A DNA stretch of 44,021 bases from NCBI GenBank assembly GCA_013287375.1, contig JABDDX010000014.1, positions 1 through 44,021 of the forward strand, written 5' to 3'. Below the pieces are notes generated by a model that saw nothing but the letters and a program-made list of their open reading frames with translations, was not told where the DNA came from and did no database searches. The DNA is from Bacteroidota bacterium. GTDB lineage: Bacteria; Bacteroidota; Bacteroidia; Sphingobacteriales; Sphingobacteriaceae. This document shows, piece after piece, positions 8,388 through 16,525 of the stretch; within the stretch, counting starts at the first letter, position 1, and every line of letters starts with the position of its first letter. The position numbers and the translations under genes are program-made.

Positions 8388-8404
8388 TTATTGCGGTTTT
8401 TACA

Positions 8405-8443
8405 GGCAGTTTGTAGGTGATATGTGTTGATGTGCAAACTGCC
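8405..8443 (+). other. Hairpin downstream of the fasciclin gene
   Basis: GGCAGTTTG at 8405-8413 pairs perfectly with CAAACTGCC at 8435-8443 across a 21-base loop. It lies between the fasciclin stop codon and the strong terminator and may protect the transcript 3' end. Confidence 0.4.
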
Positions 8444-8484
8444 GCTGCAAATACTTTTATATTTCTCTACCTATAAAACGAGAT

Positions 8485-8513
8485 GCCCGGTTGCAAAAGC
8501 GCCGGGCTTTTTT
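8485..8513 (+). terminator. Intrinsic terminator of the fasciclin transcript
   Basis: A GC-rich stem GCCCGG / CCGGGC with an 11-base loop is followed by six T residues. This is a standard Rho-independent terminator pointing in the direction of the fasciclin gene. Confidence 0.75.
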
Positions 8514-8531
8514 GTGTTATATTTTACCAAG

Positions 8532-8618
8532 CGTCATTGCGAGCGAAGCGTGGCAATCCCCGACTTTGCAAATCCGCCCTGTATAGTTTGGGATTGCCAC
8601 GCTTCGCTCGCAATGACG
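8532..8618. repeat. Perfect 29-base inverted repeat, REP/REPIN-like
   Basis: The arm at 8532-8560 (starting CGTCATTGCGAGCGAAGCG) is exactly complementary to 8590-8618, with a 29-base spacer. The sequence is of the GTCATTGCGAGCGAAGC type found as a dispersed intergenic palindrome in many bacterial genomes. It sits between the terminator of one gene and the next gene, as such elements usually do. The open frame running through it is not a real gene. Confidence 0.85.
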
Positions 8619-8724
8619 GTGGGAGATTATAGCGCTTTTTATTGTCAAAAAAATATCAAAAAACAATTTTACTTTTTTCAGGTTTCTCTGTTTAATTACT
8701 TTTGGCTGTTAATTAATTGTAAAT

Positions 8725-9606
8725 ATGGGTATCATTTTAAGTCCGATAGATAGAGTTGATAGCATTAGTAGGGAGGATTTTGTTAACAATTATTTAAAAC
8801 CGCGTAAGCCGCTTATCATCCGTAAGGCCACTGAAAGCTGGCCTGCACTGCAAAAATGGACCTTTGATTATTTGAAAGAAACTGTTGGCGATGTAGTTGT
8901 ACCGCTTTATGACAGTTCAAAGGCCGACCCATCAAAACCGATTAATGCTGCTGCAGCTGAAATGAAGTTCGGCGATTATATTAACCTTATACAAAAAGAA
9001 CCTACCGACTTACGGATATTTTTATTCGACCCAATAAAATATGCACCTAAACTGTTGGATGATTATCGTTCTCCTACTGATTTATTGGGTGGGTTTTTAG
9101 ATAAGTATCCTAACATGTTTTTCGGCGGTAAAGGCTCGATTACTTTTTTGCACTACGATATTGACCTCGCACATATATTCCACACTCATTTCAATGGCCG
9201 TAAGCAGGTGATTTTGTTTGATAACAAATGGAGCGAACGCCTGTATTGTATCCCTTTTGCTACCTACGCCTTAGAAGATTACGATATTGAAAAACCTGAT
9301 TTTACTAAATTTCCAGCATTGGATGGTGTAGAAGGTCAGGAAGCAATATTGGAACATGGCGATACTTTATTTATGCCTACCGGTTTTTGGCACTGGATGA
9401 AATATTTGGATGGCTCATTCTCTATTTCACTGCGCGCCTGGGATAAATCATGGGGGATTAAAGCCAAAAGTTTATATAATCTAACGGTACAACGCAAGTT
9501 TGATGACATCATGAAAAAGAACTTCAAAAAGCGTTATATGGACTGGAAGGAAGAGTTAGCCATTGAAAGGGCTAATAAGGCACTGGCAGAAGGACAACCG
9601 CGATAA
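8725..9606 (+). CDS. Cupin_8/JmjC-like Fe(II)/2-oxoglutarate-type oxygenase, copy 1
   Basis: The 293-residue protein has the cupin-like (cupin_8, JmjC/FIH-related) layout. RKPLIIRKATESWPALQKWT near the N-terminus is the usual opening. FLHYDIDLAHIFHTHFNGRK carries the facial-triad H143 and D145, and PTGFWHWMKYL carries H223. GRKQVILF holds the Lys expected to bind 2-oxoglutarate. Such enzymes hydroxylate proteins or small molecules; the substrate is unknown. An equally long paralogue follows 122 bases downstream. All three metal ligands are present, so it is probably active. The start is ATG at 8725; no good alternative exists. Confidence 0.85.
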   Translation: MGIILSPIDRVDSISREDFVNNYLKPRKPLIIRKATESWPALQKWTFDYLKETVGDVVVPLYDSSKADPSKPINAAAAEMKFGDYINLIQKEPTDLRIFLFDPIKYAPKLLDDYRSPTDLLGGFLDKYPNMFFGGKGSITFLHYDIDLAHIFHTHFNGRKQVILFDNKWSERLYCIPFATYALEDYDIEKPDFTKFPALDGVEGQEAILEHGDTLFMPTGFWHWMKYLDGSFSISLRAWDKSWGIKAKSLYNLTVQRKFDDIMKKNFKKRYMDWKEELAIERANKALAEGQPR

Positions 9607-9728
9607 CCACCGTTGCGTAATTTTAATGTTGCCTTAATATAACAAATTAAATATTTACGTTACTTTGCTGAACTTCGGTGTTATGGCTTGCCTTTGGGTG
9701 AATTGTTGATCCGACAAAACATCAAAGT

Positions 9729-10610
9729 ATGAGCTTCATTCTCCGTCCGATCGACACTGTCGAATCGATTAGCCCTTCCGATTTTAAAAAGAATTATTTA
9801 GACAAACGTAAGCCGTTAATTATTAAAGGCCTCACCAAGAGCTGGCCCGCCCGCGAAAAATGGACTGCCGAATACTTAAAAGAAGTAGTAGGCAAAAAAG
9901 TGGTCCCGCTTTATGATAATTCAAAAGCCGATCCGTCAAAACCCATCAATTCATCAGCTGCTGAAATGCCTTTTGATGAGTATATCGATTTGATTAAATC
10001 TACACCAACAGAACTTCGCATCTTCTTCTTCAACATATTTAAACAAGCGCCGCAATTGCTGGACGACGTTGTTTTACCCAAGGATTTAATGGGCGGATTT
10101 TTAGAAAGCATGCCCGCGATGTTTTTTGGCGGATCAAACTCAGTAACGTTTTTACATTACGATATAGATTTGCCGCACATATTCCATACCCACTTTGGCG
10201 GTCGCAAGCACATCATCCTTTTTGAAAACAAATGGAAGAACCGTTTATACTGCATCCCTAATGCTACTTATGCCTTGGAAGATTATGATGTAGCTAATCC
10301 GGATATAACCAAATTCCCGGCATTGGATGGGGTAGAGGGCTTTGAAACCTTTTTGGAGCACGGAGACACCCTGTTTATGCCAACCGGCTACTGGCATTGG
10401 ATGAAATACCTTGACGGCTCTTTCTCATTAAGCCTGCGTGCCTGGGATGCTTCGCCAATACGTAAAGCAGCCAGTTTATATAACCTTGCTATAAAAGGCG
10501 GCTTGGATAGTTTGTTGAAAATGACTTTTAAGGCGAACTATGCTAAACGTCGTGAAAAAATAGCTATAAAAAGAGCGGATAGAGCACTAGCAGCAGGCAA
10601 GCCTTATTAA
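9729..10610 (+). CDS. Cupin_8/JmjC-like oxygenase, copy 2 (tandem paralogue)
   Basis: Same length (293 residues) as the preceding gene and alignable without gaps; well over half the positions are identical by eye. The metal ligands fall at the same positions (H143, D145, H223), as does the KADPSKPIN block near residue 67. The copies differ mostly in the C-terminal helix region after residue 240 and in the 103-125 loop, which may affect partner or substrate choice. DNA-level divergence at third positions is large, so the duplication is old. The 122-base gap contains no terminator, so both genes may be co-transcribed. Confidence 0.85.
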   Translation: MSFILRPIDTVESISPSDFKKNYLDKRKPLIIKGLTKSWPAREKWTAEYLKEVVGKKVVPLYDNSKADPSKPINSSAAEMPFDEYIDLIKSTPTELRIFFFNIFKQAPQLLDDVVLPKDLMGGFLESMPAMFFGGSNSVTFLHYDIDLPHIFHTHFGGRKHIILFENKWKNRLYCIPNATYALEDYDVANPDITKFPALDGVEGFETFLEHGDTLFMPTGYWHWMKYLDGSFSLSLRAWDASPIRKAASLYNLAIKGGLDSLLKMTFKANYAKRREKIAIKRADRALAAGKPY

Positions 10611-10649
10611 TTATTTAGGCTAAAGCCGGGATCTCCCTGACTTTGATCT

Positions 10650-10758
10650 GTTGACTAAAGTCAACGGCAATGAAGAATGGCTTTGCTTAGCTAAATAATG
10701 ATGTGATCAGCCTTGCATCTCGGCTTTGTATCATAGAGAAACCTTTAATCATTGCCGT
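10650..10758. repeat. Compound palindrome between convergent genes
   Basis: GTTGACT/AGTCAAC forms a 7-base hairpin at 10650-10665. Overlapping its end, ACGGCAATGA at 10664-10673 pairs with TCATTGCCGT at 10749-10758, enclosing about 75 bases. It lies between a + strand and a - strand gene end and may act as a two-way transcript end, or be a decayed repeat element. Confidence 0.4.
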
Positions 10759-10808
10759 CCTATTTATGGGGCGGATATAAGATTGAAAAGGATTGGCTTT
10801 AACCCAAT

Positions 10809-11228
10809 TTACGAGGTATGATCGCAAACAATCTTCCACTCCCCATTAATTTTCTTGAACCATAAGGTGAAATATCCACCCAACGCTCCTGCGTCACGTG
10901 TTAAATGCCAACCGCCGAGCATAAATGCGTTGTTTTTATCCAATATTTCCAGTTTAATTATCGTGAAAACCAATTGTCCCATGGCGGCTTTATTAGGGTA
11001 TGATTTTTTGTAATGATCGGTAGTGGTTTGCCAGCCATATTGTGGTGTTGTCTTGCCTACAAATACCAGCGAGTCTGATTTCCAATAGCCTTGCATAAAG
11101 CCATCAATATCGCCTTTGTTCCAGGCCGTTTGCTGGTCGCTCATTATTTTTAAGATGGCTTGCCTGTCCTGCGCGAAAATTGTACAACTGCAAATAATTA
11201 AAATGAATGATAGTAATAGTTTTCTCAT
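10809..11228 (-). CDS. Exported NTF2-like (DUF4440/SnoaL-type) protein
   Basis: A 139-residue protein with a signal peptide (MRKLLLSFILIICSCTIFAQ) and one NTF2-like domain: ILKIMSDQQTAWNKGDIDGFMQGYW is the typical first helix pair, and GGYFTLWFKKINGEWKIVCDHTS the last strands (the family usually ends ...W(K/R)IxxxHxS). Fold members include ketosteroid isomerase and SnoaL, but many are binding proteins without known ligand. An uncleaved-lipoprotein reading at IICSC is possible but the FAQ end favours signal peptidase I. It is divergent from the kinase gene, 64 bases apart. Confidence 0.8.
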   Translation of the reverse strand: MRKLLLSFILIICSCTIFAQDRQAILKIMSDQQTAWNKGDIDGFMQGYWKSDSLVFVGKTTPQYGWQTTTDHYKKSYPNKAAMGQLVFTIIKLEILDKNNAFMLGGWHLTRDAGALGGYFTLWFKKINGEWKIVCDHTS

Positions 11229-11264
11229 AAAGCAAATTACAGAAAAATCATTAAAAAATACTTT

Positions 11265-11272
11265 TAGCTTTG
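11265..11272 (+). promoter_or_regulatory. -7 box (TAGCTTTG) for the PfkB kinase gene
   Basis: TAGCTTTG matches TAnnTTTG and ends 20 bases before the ATG at 11293, in the divergent intergenic space. It supports the downstream start codon for the kinase. Confidence 0.45.
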
Positions 11273-11292
11273 GGCTTTTGCTAATACACCCT

Positions 11293-12177
11293 ATGAATAA
11301 GAAAGTGCTATGCTTCGGCGAGGTTTTGTGGGATACTTTTGGAGATGAGAAAATTGCCGGTGGAGCACCAATGAATGTAGCGCGGCACCTGGTTCAACAA
11401 GGTGTAAAAGCCGGTTTCGCAAGCCGTGTAGGCATAGACGAATCGGGCAATAAACTGGTGAATGTTTTAAGGCAAAACGGTCTTTATTCAGAAAATACCA
11501 TCCAGCGGGATGAAACCCTGCCAACTTGTGAGGTTACCGTACAGCTTGACGACAAGGGGCAGGCTACCTATATCATACCTCAGCCTGTTTCATGGGATAA
11601 TATTCAAACTGCAGAAACGCTTACCTATGCTGCTGTAAATTCAGATGCCATTGTGTTTGGTAGTTTAGCTTGCCGCACCGATGTTACCCGCAATACATTA
11701 TTGAATTTGTTAGACGAAACCAAAGCGTTAAGGATATTCGACGTTAACCTGCGTGCCCCGCATTATACGCTTAGTACTATAGAAAACCTTGCGGCACGTG
11801 CCACGGTTGTGAAAATGAATGAGGAAGAAGCCCGCCTGTTAATCGGTGGGAGCAGCAGCGCTTCGTTGAAAGATATTATTGCTGAATTTCGCGCTAAGTT
11901 TCATCCAAAAACCATTTGTGTAACACGTGGCGAAAATGGCGCCATCATTTGGCACGATCATGATTACTTTGAACATCCCGGCTTTAAGGTTGATGTGGTA
12001 GATACCGTAGGTGCAGGCGATGCATTCCTTGCCACTTTTATAGCAGGCATATTGGTCAATGAGCCTATGGCTAAATTGCTTGTGAAAGCCTGCGCAATAG
12101 GTGCTTTTGTTACCAGTAAACGGGGTGCAAACCCAATTTATGACGAGCAGGAGATCAACAGCATTATGCAAAGCTAG
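11293..12177 (+). CDS. PfkB-family sugar kinase, fructokinase-like
   Basis: The 294-residue protein begins MNKKVLCFGEVLWDTFGDEKI and has the GGAPMNVARHL substrate motif near residue 25. The PfkB C-terminal signature DTVGAGDAFLATF gives the anion hole and the catalytic Asp (second D of GAGD). It phosphorylates a sugar with ATP in the cytoplasm; the GGAPxNVA form is closest to fructokinases, but other hexoses or nucleosides cannot be excluded. I use the ATG at 11293 because upstream in-frame codons run through the divergent gene's 5' end and carry no family similarity, and a promoter box lies just before this ATG. Confidence 0.88.
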   Translation: MNKKVLCFGEVLWDTFGDEKIAGGAPMNVARHLVQQGVKAGFASRVGIDESGNKLVNVLRQNGLYSENTIQRDETLPTCEVTVQLDDKGQATYIIPQPVSWDNIQTAETLTYAAVNSDAIVFGSLACRTDVTRNTLLNLLDETKALRIFDVNLRAPHYTLSTIENLAARATVVKMNEEEARLLIGGSSSASLKDIIAEFRAKFHPKTICVTRGENGAIIWHDHDYFEHPGFKVDVVDTVGAGDAFLATFIAGILVNEPMAKLLVKACAIGAFVTSKRGANPIYDEQEINSIMQS

Positions 12178-12226
12178 TAACCCTTCTTTTTTACTTTCCA
12201 CTTACTATAAAGCTGTATGCTTAACC

Positions 12227-12234
12227 TATTTTTG
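12227..12234 (+). promoter_or_regulatory. -7 box (TATTTTTG) for the DsbA/FrnE-like gene
   Basis: TATTTTTG fits TAnnTTTG and lies 20 bases before the ATG at 12255. The -33 element is not recognisable. Confidence 0.4.
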
Positions 12235-12254
12235 TGTAGATTAACAACAAAAAT

Positions 12255-12953
12255 ATGAAGGTTGAAATATGGTCGGATGTAATGTGCCCGTTTTGTTATA
12301 TCGGCAAACGCCGGTTTGAGGCTGCATTGGCACAATCGGCACACAAAGATGAAATACAGGTTGAATGGAAAAGCTTTCAGCTTAACCCCGATATGGTTAC
12401 CAGCCCGGGTACCAACATTAATCAATACCTCGCGAAAGTAAAAGGCTGGACTTTAGAGCAAGCCGAAGAAATGAATGCCCATGTTACCGGTATGGCGGCA
12501 GAGGCAGGTTTAACTTATAACTTCGACAAAGCGATAGTGGCCAACAGTTTTAACGCGCACAGGTTTAGTCACCTTGCTAAAAAGCATGGTCTGGGCGATG
12601 CAGCCGAAGAACAATTATTCAAAGCCTATTTTACCGATGGCAAAAATACCGATGATATAAACACTTTAGTTGAATTAGGTACAGCCATCGGCCTTGACGC
12701 TGCCGAAGTAAAACAAACTTTGGAAAGCGATGCTTATGCCGGCGAGGTAAAAGAAGATATTATTGAAGCTCAACGTTTGGGCGTGCGTGGGGTGCCATTT
12801 TTTGTGCTGGATAGAAAATATGGTATTTCGGGAGCGCAAGCTGTGCCCGTTTTTGAAGAAACTATTGAAAAAGCATTTACCGAATGGCAGCAGGAAAACC
12901 CGAAGCTCGATATTATTGAGGGCGATAGCTGTGGGCCTGACGGCAATTGTTAA
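12255..12953 (+). CDS. DsbA-family (FrnE-like) thiol oxidoreductase
   Basis: The 232-residue cytoplasmic protein starts MKVEIWSDVMCPFCYIGKRR; C11-P-F-C14 is the redox CxxC of the FrnE/DsbA thioredoxin-fold group. The helical insert covers about 45-165, and RGVPFFVLDRKYGISGAQ contains the conserved cis-proline loop and the final strand. There is no signal peptide, so it is not a periplasmic disulfide enzyme. Family members are disulfide isomerases or glutathione-S-transferase-like proteins linked with oxidative stress. It ends CGPDGNC, with two extra cysteines that could act as a resolving pair. It stands alone between the kinase and pullulanase genes. Confidence 0.92.
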   Translation: MKVEIWSDVMCPFCYIGKRRFEAALAQSAHKDEIQVEWKSFQLNPDMVTSPGTNINQYLAKVKGWTLEQAEEMNAHVTGMAAEAGLTYNFDKAIVANSFNAHRFSHLAKKHGLGDAAEEQLFKAYFTDGKNTDDINTLVELGTAIGLDAAEVKQTLESDAYAGEVKEDIIEAQRLGVRGVPFFVLDRKYGISGAQAVPVFEETIEKAFTEWQQENPKLDIIEGDSCGPDGNC

Positions 12954-12961
12954 GAGCCTCC

Positions 12962-13039
12962 GTCATGCCGAACTTGTTTCGGCATCTCAACTGCTTGGTT
13001 AACTTGTCCTGTGGGATCCTGAAACAAGTTCAGGATGAC
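12962..13039. repeat. Imperfect inverted repeat, family A (GTCATGCCGAAC type)
   Basis: The arm at 12962-12989 pairs imperfectly with 13012-13039. Each arm also contains its own palindrome (GCCGAA/TTCGGC and CCTGAA/TTCAGG). The spacer and second arm share CTTGTCCTGTG plus GAT with the element at 23600-23688, so the two are copies of one family. It lies directly after the FrnE-like stop codon. Confidence 0.75.
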
Positions 13040-13118
13040 AGATAGAAGAAGGGCAACCGAAATCGTTCCCAATTCAAACAATTTTTATTAAACTTGCTCA
13101 TCAGCTTAATAACCAATT

Positions 13119-15110
13119 ATGAGCATTTTAAAATCCGCAGTAGCAGGCGTTATGGTACTTATGGCGCTTACATCAGTCACATCAGCACAAACAACTATCA
13201 AACCCGAAAAATATCCTGTTTATAACGGCGAGTTGGGTGTTAAATACTCAGCCAAAAAAACCGTATTTAAAGTTTGGGCGCCGAAAGCTTCAGTGGTAAA
13301 GCTACGTTTATATGATGCCGGTGAAGGCGGATCGCCTATACAAGAGATCGATCTTGATAAAAAAAGCAGGGGTAGCTGGCAAGCTATCATCAAACAAAAC
13401 ATTAAGAACAAATACTACACCTTCCAGGTAATGCAGGATGGTAAATGGTTGTTAGAAGCGCCTGATATTTACGCGAAAGCGGTAGGGGTAAACGGTCATC
13501 GTGGTATGGTGGTTGATTTAAAAGCAACAGACCCCATAGGTTGGAAAAAAGACAAAAGCCCTAAACTTAAAAAGTTAACCGATGCGGTTATTTATGAACT
13601 GCATATCCGCGATATTTCCATCGATCCAAACTCAGGTATCAAAAATAAAGGCAAATTTTTAGGGCTGACCGAAACCAATACCAAAAGCCCGGATGGCCAC
13701 GCAACCGGATTGGCGCATTTAAAAGAATTGGGTGTAACGCATGTACACATATTACCCGCTTTTGATTTTAACTCGGTAGATGAAACCAAGCCTGATGGAA
13801 AACAATATAACTGGGGTTATGATCCCTTAAATTATAACGTGCCCGAAGGCAGTTACTCCACCAACCCGTACGATGGTAATGTAAGAATAAAAGAGTTTAA
13901 GGAGATGGTGCAAGCCCTGCATGCTAACGGATTACGGGTGATATTGGATGTAGTTTATAACCATACGGCTGATATTGATCATTCTAACTTTACACAATTT
14001 GCACCGGGGTATTTCTATCGTCATAATCCCGATGGTAGTTACTCTAATGGTACAGGCTGTGGTAACGAAACCGCGTCGGAGCAACCGATGATGCGCAAGT
14101 TTATGATGGAGTCAGTATTATACTGGGCCCGGGAATATCACATAGATGGCTTCCGCTTTGATTTGATGGGGATACATGTTATCAAAACCATGAATGCCAT
14201 CAGCGATACACTGCATTCAATTAACCCAAGCATTGTAATTTATGGTGAAGGATGGACGGCAGGGGCAAGTCCTTATCCTGAAGATAAACGGGCTGTTAAA
14301 AAGAATGTATTGAAATTAAATGAGGTGGCGGCTTTCAGCGATGATATACGGGATGGGTTAAAAGGAGGGTGGTCTGATGTGAAAGCTAAAGGTTTTGTAA
14401 GCGGCGATCAAAATTCAAAAATGAGCGTGATGTTCGGGATCGTGGCATCGATACAGCATCCTCAAATAGATTACAGTAAGGTTGATGATTCCAAAGCACC
14501 GTGGGCAAAGCAACCTTTCGGAACGATAACCTATGCCTCCTGTCACGATGATAATACCTTATTTGATCGCCTGAAGATTGAAAACCCGGATGCATCCGAA
14601 GCTGACCTGATCAAGATGGATAAGTTGGCTAACGCGGTTGTACTTACATCGCAAGGCATATCGTTTTTACATTCAGGCGAGGAGATGTTGCGTACCAAAC
14701 AGGGTGTAGCAAATTCATATAACTCGCCCGATAATATCAATGAAATCGACTGGAGCCGCAAAACAAGGTATGCCGACGTATTTAACTACTATAAGCAAAT
14801 GATTGCTTTACGTAAAGCCCATCCTGCTTTCAGGATGCCAACTGCCGGAATGATCCGCAGACGGTTGAATTTTATTGAGACCGGAGATCCATCAACCATA
14901 GCCTATCAATTAACCGACAACGCCAATGGCGACAAGTGGAAAACGATATTAGTAGTGTTAAATGGCAGCAATGATGCGAAAACGGTTAACATCCCAACCG
15001 GTAACTGGACTTTGGTAAGTGATGGCAATAAGGTAGACGATGTTGGGAAGCAGGTAAATGGCTCATCGGTTACTATTCCCGGTATTACCGCTTATATTTT
15101 GCATGATTAA
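13119..15110 (+). CDS. pulA: Exported type I pullulanase (GH13)
   Basis: Signal peptide MSILKSAVAGVMVLMALTSVTSAQ, then a CBM48-like N-terminal beta domain (FKVWAPKASVVKLRLYD, about 47-110), then the GH13 barrel. The type I pullulanase signature YNWGYDP is at about residues 229-235. Catalytic residues are visible: nucleophile D348 in DGFRFDLMG, acid/base E377 in YGEGW, and D477 in SCHDDNTLFDRL. The enzyme cuts alpha-1,6 branches in pullulan, glycogen or amylopectin, here probably in the periplasm. Length (663) is normal. No SusC/SusD genes are next to it, so it is not in a classical starch PUL within this window; a sugar kinase and MFS transporter flank it. Confidence 0.93.
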   Translation: MSILKSAVAGVMVLMALTSVTSAQTTIKPEKYPVYNGELGVKYSAKKTVFKVWAPKASVVKLRLYDAGEGGSPIQEIDLDKKSRGSWQAIIKQNIKNKYYTFQVMQDGKWLLEAPDIYAKAVGVNGHRGMVVDLKATDPIGWKKDKSPKLKKLTDAVIYELHIRDISIDPNSGIKNKGKFLGLTETNTKSPDGHATGLAHLKELGVTHVHILPAFDFNSVDETKPDGKQYNWGYDPLNYNVPEGSYSTNPYDGNVRIKEFKEMVQALHANGLRVILDVVYNHTADIDHSNFTQFAPGYFYRHNPDGSYSNGTGCGNETASEQPMMRKFMMESVLYWAREYHIDGFRFDLMGIHVIKTMNAISDTLHSINPSIVIYGEGWTAGASPYPEDKRAVKKNVLKLNEVAAFSDDIRDGLKGGWSDVKAKGFVSGDQNSKMSVMFGIVASIQHPQIDYSKVDDSKAPWAKQPFGTITYASCHDDNTLFDRLKIENPDASEADLIKMDKLANAVVLTSQGISFLHSGEEMLRTKQGVANSYNSPDNINEIDWSRKTRYADVFNYYKQMIALRKAHPAFRMPTAGMIRRRLNFIETGDPSTIAYQLTDNANGDKWKTILVVLNGSNDAKTVNIPTGNWTLVSDGNKVDDVGKQVNGSSVTIPGITAYILHD

Positions 15111-15148
15111 TTGATAGATTTCTATATGATCGGGTAATAGATAATGCG

Positions 15149-15247
15149 ATTCCCCTCTTGAGAGGGAGGAGGGGTATGTTCCGGCATATTATAGAAACAC
15201 ACCCCTGCCATTACGCATCCTACCGCGCCCCCTCTCAAGAGGGGAAT
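15149..15247. repeat. 18-base perfect inverted repeat element (ATTCCCCTCTTGAGAGGG)
   Basis: ATTCCCCTCTTGAGAGGG at 15149-15166 is exactly complementary to 15230-15247, spanning 99 bases. The CCTCTTGAGAGG core is itself palindromic. It lies in the gap between the pullulanase and MFS genes and looks like a dispersed MITE/REP-type element different from the GTCAT families. Confidence 0.7.
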
Positions 15248-15323
15248 TTAAAAGAAAATAATAATCGATCTTTAAATACTTCAACATTACAGTTCCTTTA
15301 CTTATCATATAAATTTTATTAAA

Positions 15324-15331
15324 TACCTTTG
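15324..15331 (+). promoter_or_regulatory. -7 box (TACCTTTG) for the MFS gene
   Basis: TACCTTTG matches the -7 consensus and ends 27 bases before the ATG at 15359. Confidence 0.45.
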
Positions 15332-15358
15332 CAGAAGTGTATTTGATACACTTACTGT

Positions 15359-16525
15359 ATGGAAGAGATAGAATTAGATAATGCGATCGAGGCTACCTAT
15401 ACCCGGTCGAAATTTACATTGAGGGTGGTTGTTGGTGTAATGTTTTTCCTTGCGGGATTATGTTTTGCCAGCTGGGCATCACGTATTGTTACGGTGCAAC
15501 AAACAATGGGCATGTCTGATGCTGGCCTGGGCGCGGTATTGTTCTCGCTTCCGGTTGGGTTAATGTGTTCCCTGCCTTTTTCCGGTTGGATCATTACCAT
15601 TATCGGCAGTAAAAGATTGCTCATTATATCACTTATCGTATATAGCCTTGCGTTAATCAGCTTAAGCCTGGCGCAAAATATAGTGCAGTTAATAGGTTGT
15701 TTAATATGTTTTGGTTTTGCAAGTAATACGGTAAATATCTCCGTTAATACCCAGGCAGTTGCTAACGAAGTAATGTATAAAAAGCCTATCATGGCATCCT
15801 TTCACGGCTTGTGGAGTTTAGCCGGCTTTACTGGTGCTGGCATCGGTACATTTATGATAGCTAACGGAATTGCACCACTGCATCACTTTATGCTAATAAC
15901 CGCGATTGTGATAGTGATGATTATTTTAACCGCCAAATACCTTAAGGATGATAAAGTAACCAATAGCGGCCCGGTATTCGTAATGCCTGATAAATCATTA
16001 ATTACGTTGGGTATCATCGCCATGTGCTCCATGATTTGCGAGGGGGCGATGTTTGATTGGAGTGTTATCTACTTTAAAAAGGTAGTACTTGCCCCAACAG
16101 CTTTGGTAGGTATAGGTTTTACCGCTTTTATGTGTACTATGGCTGGCGGCCGCTTTATTGCCGATTGGTTTGCCCATCGTTACGGCTTGAGACGCATTTT
16201 ACAAACCAGCGGTACATTAACCGTTACTGGTTTATTAATCGCGGTTATATTCCCCTATTTTTATACGGCTATGGCTGGCTTTTTATTGGTGGGTGCTGGT
16301 GTTTCATCAGTAGTGCCCATGGTTTATAGCGCTGCCGGACGATCAAAAACCATGGCCCCGGGTGTGGCTTTGGCAGCAGTATCCACTATCGGGTTCATTG
16401 GGTTTCTGTTTGGTCCGCCAATAATTGGGTTTATTGCAGGGTTAGCCACTTTAAGGGCATCATTTGTATTTATTGCCTTTATGGGCACATGCGTGGTTGT
16501 TTTATCAACCAAAGCCGAATTGTAA
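15359..16525 (+). CDS. MFS transporter
   Basis: A 388-residue integral membrane protein with about 12 hydrophobic segments in two halves and a short cytoplasmic N-terminus. The loop between the second and third helices reads SGWIITIIGSKRLLIIS, and the second half has GGRFIADWFAHRYGLRR, the two MFS loop motifs (GxxxDxxGxRR form). It resembles sugar/proton MFS proteins of the YbjJ/FucP-like groups, but the substrate is not clear. The 3' end touches the stop codon of the convergent small gene at 16526 with no gap. Its position after a pullulanase may hint at sugar uptake, a weak inference. Confidence 0.85.
   Translation: MEEIELDNAIEATYTRSKFTLRVVVGVMFFLAGLCFASWASRIVTVQQTMGMSDAGLGAVLFSLPVGLMCSLPFSGWIITIIGSKRLLIISLIVYSLALISLSLAQNIVQLIGCLICFGFASNTVNISVNTQAVANEVMYKKPIMASFHGLWSLAGFTGAGIGTFMIANGIAPLHHFMLITAIVIVMIILTAKYLKDDKVTNSGPVFVMPDKSLITLGIIAMCSMICEGAMFDWSVIYFKKVVLAPTALVGIGFTAFMCTMAGGRFIADWFAHRYGLRRILQTSGTLTVTGLLIAVIFPYFYTAMAGFLLVGAGVSSVVPMVYSAAGRSKTMAPGVALAAVSTIGFIGFLFGPPIIGFIAGLATLRASFVFIAFMGTCVVVLSTKAEL

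Noticed and set aside
8424-8753. 109-codon open frame between the fasciclin and first cupin genes
   Set aside because: It runs through a hairpin, an intrinsic terminator and a perfect palindromic repeat, and it overlaps the cupin start. The translation shows no protein-like pattern.
11116-11292. Upstream extension of the PfkB kinase
   Set aside because: It overlaps the 5' end of the divergent NTF2-like gene and contains no kinase similarity; the ATG at 11293 gives the standard N-terminus.
13119-16525. A starch polysaccharide-utilisation locus around the pullulanase
   Set aside because: No SusC/SusD-type pair, other glycoside hydrolase or hybrid two-component regulator is next to it; the neighbours are a sugar kinase and an unassigned MFS gene, which is too little.
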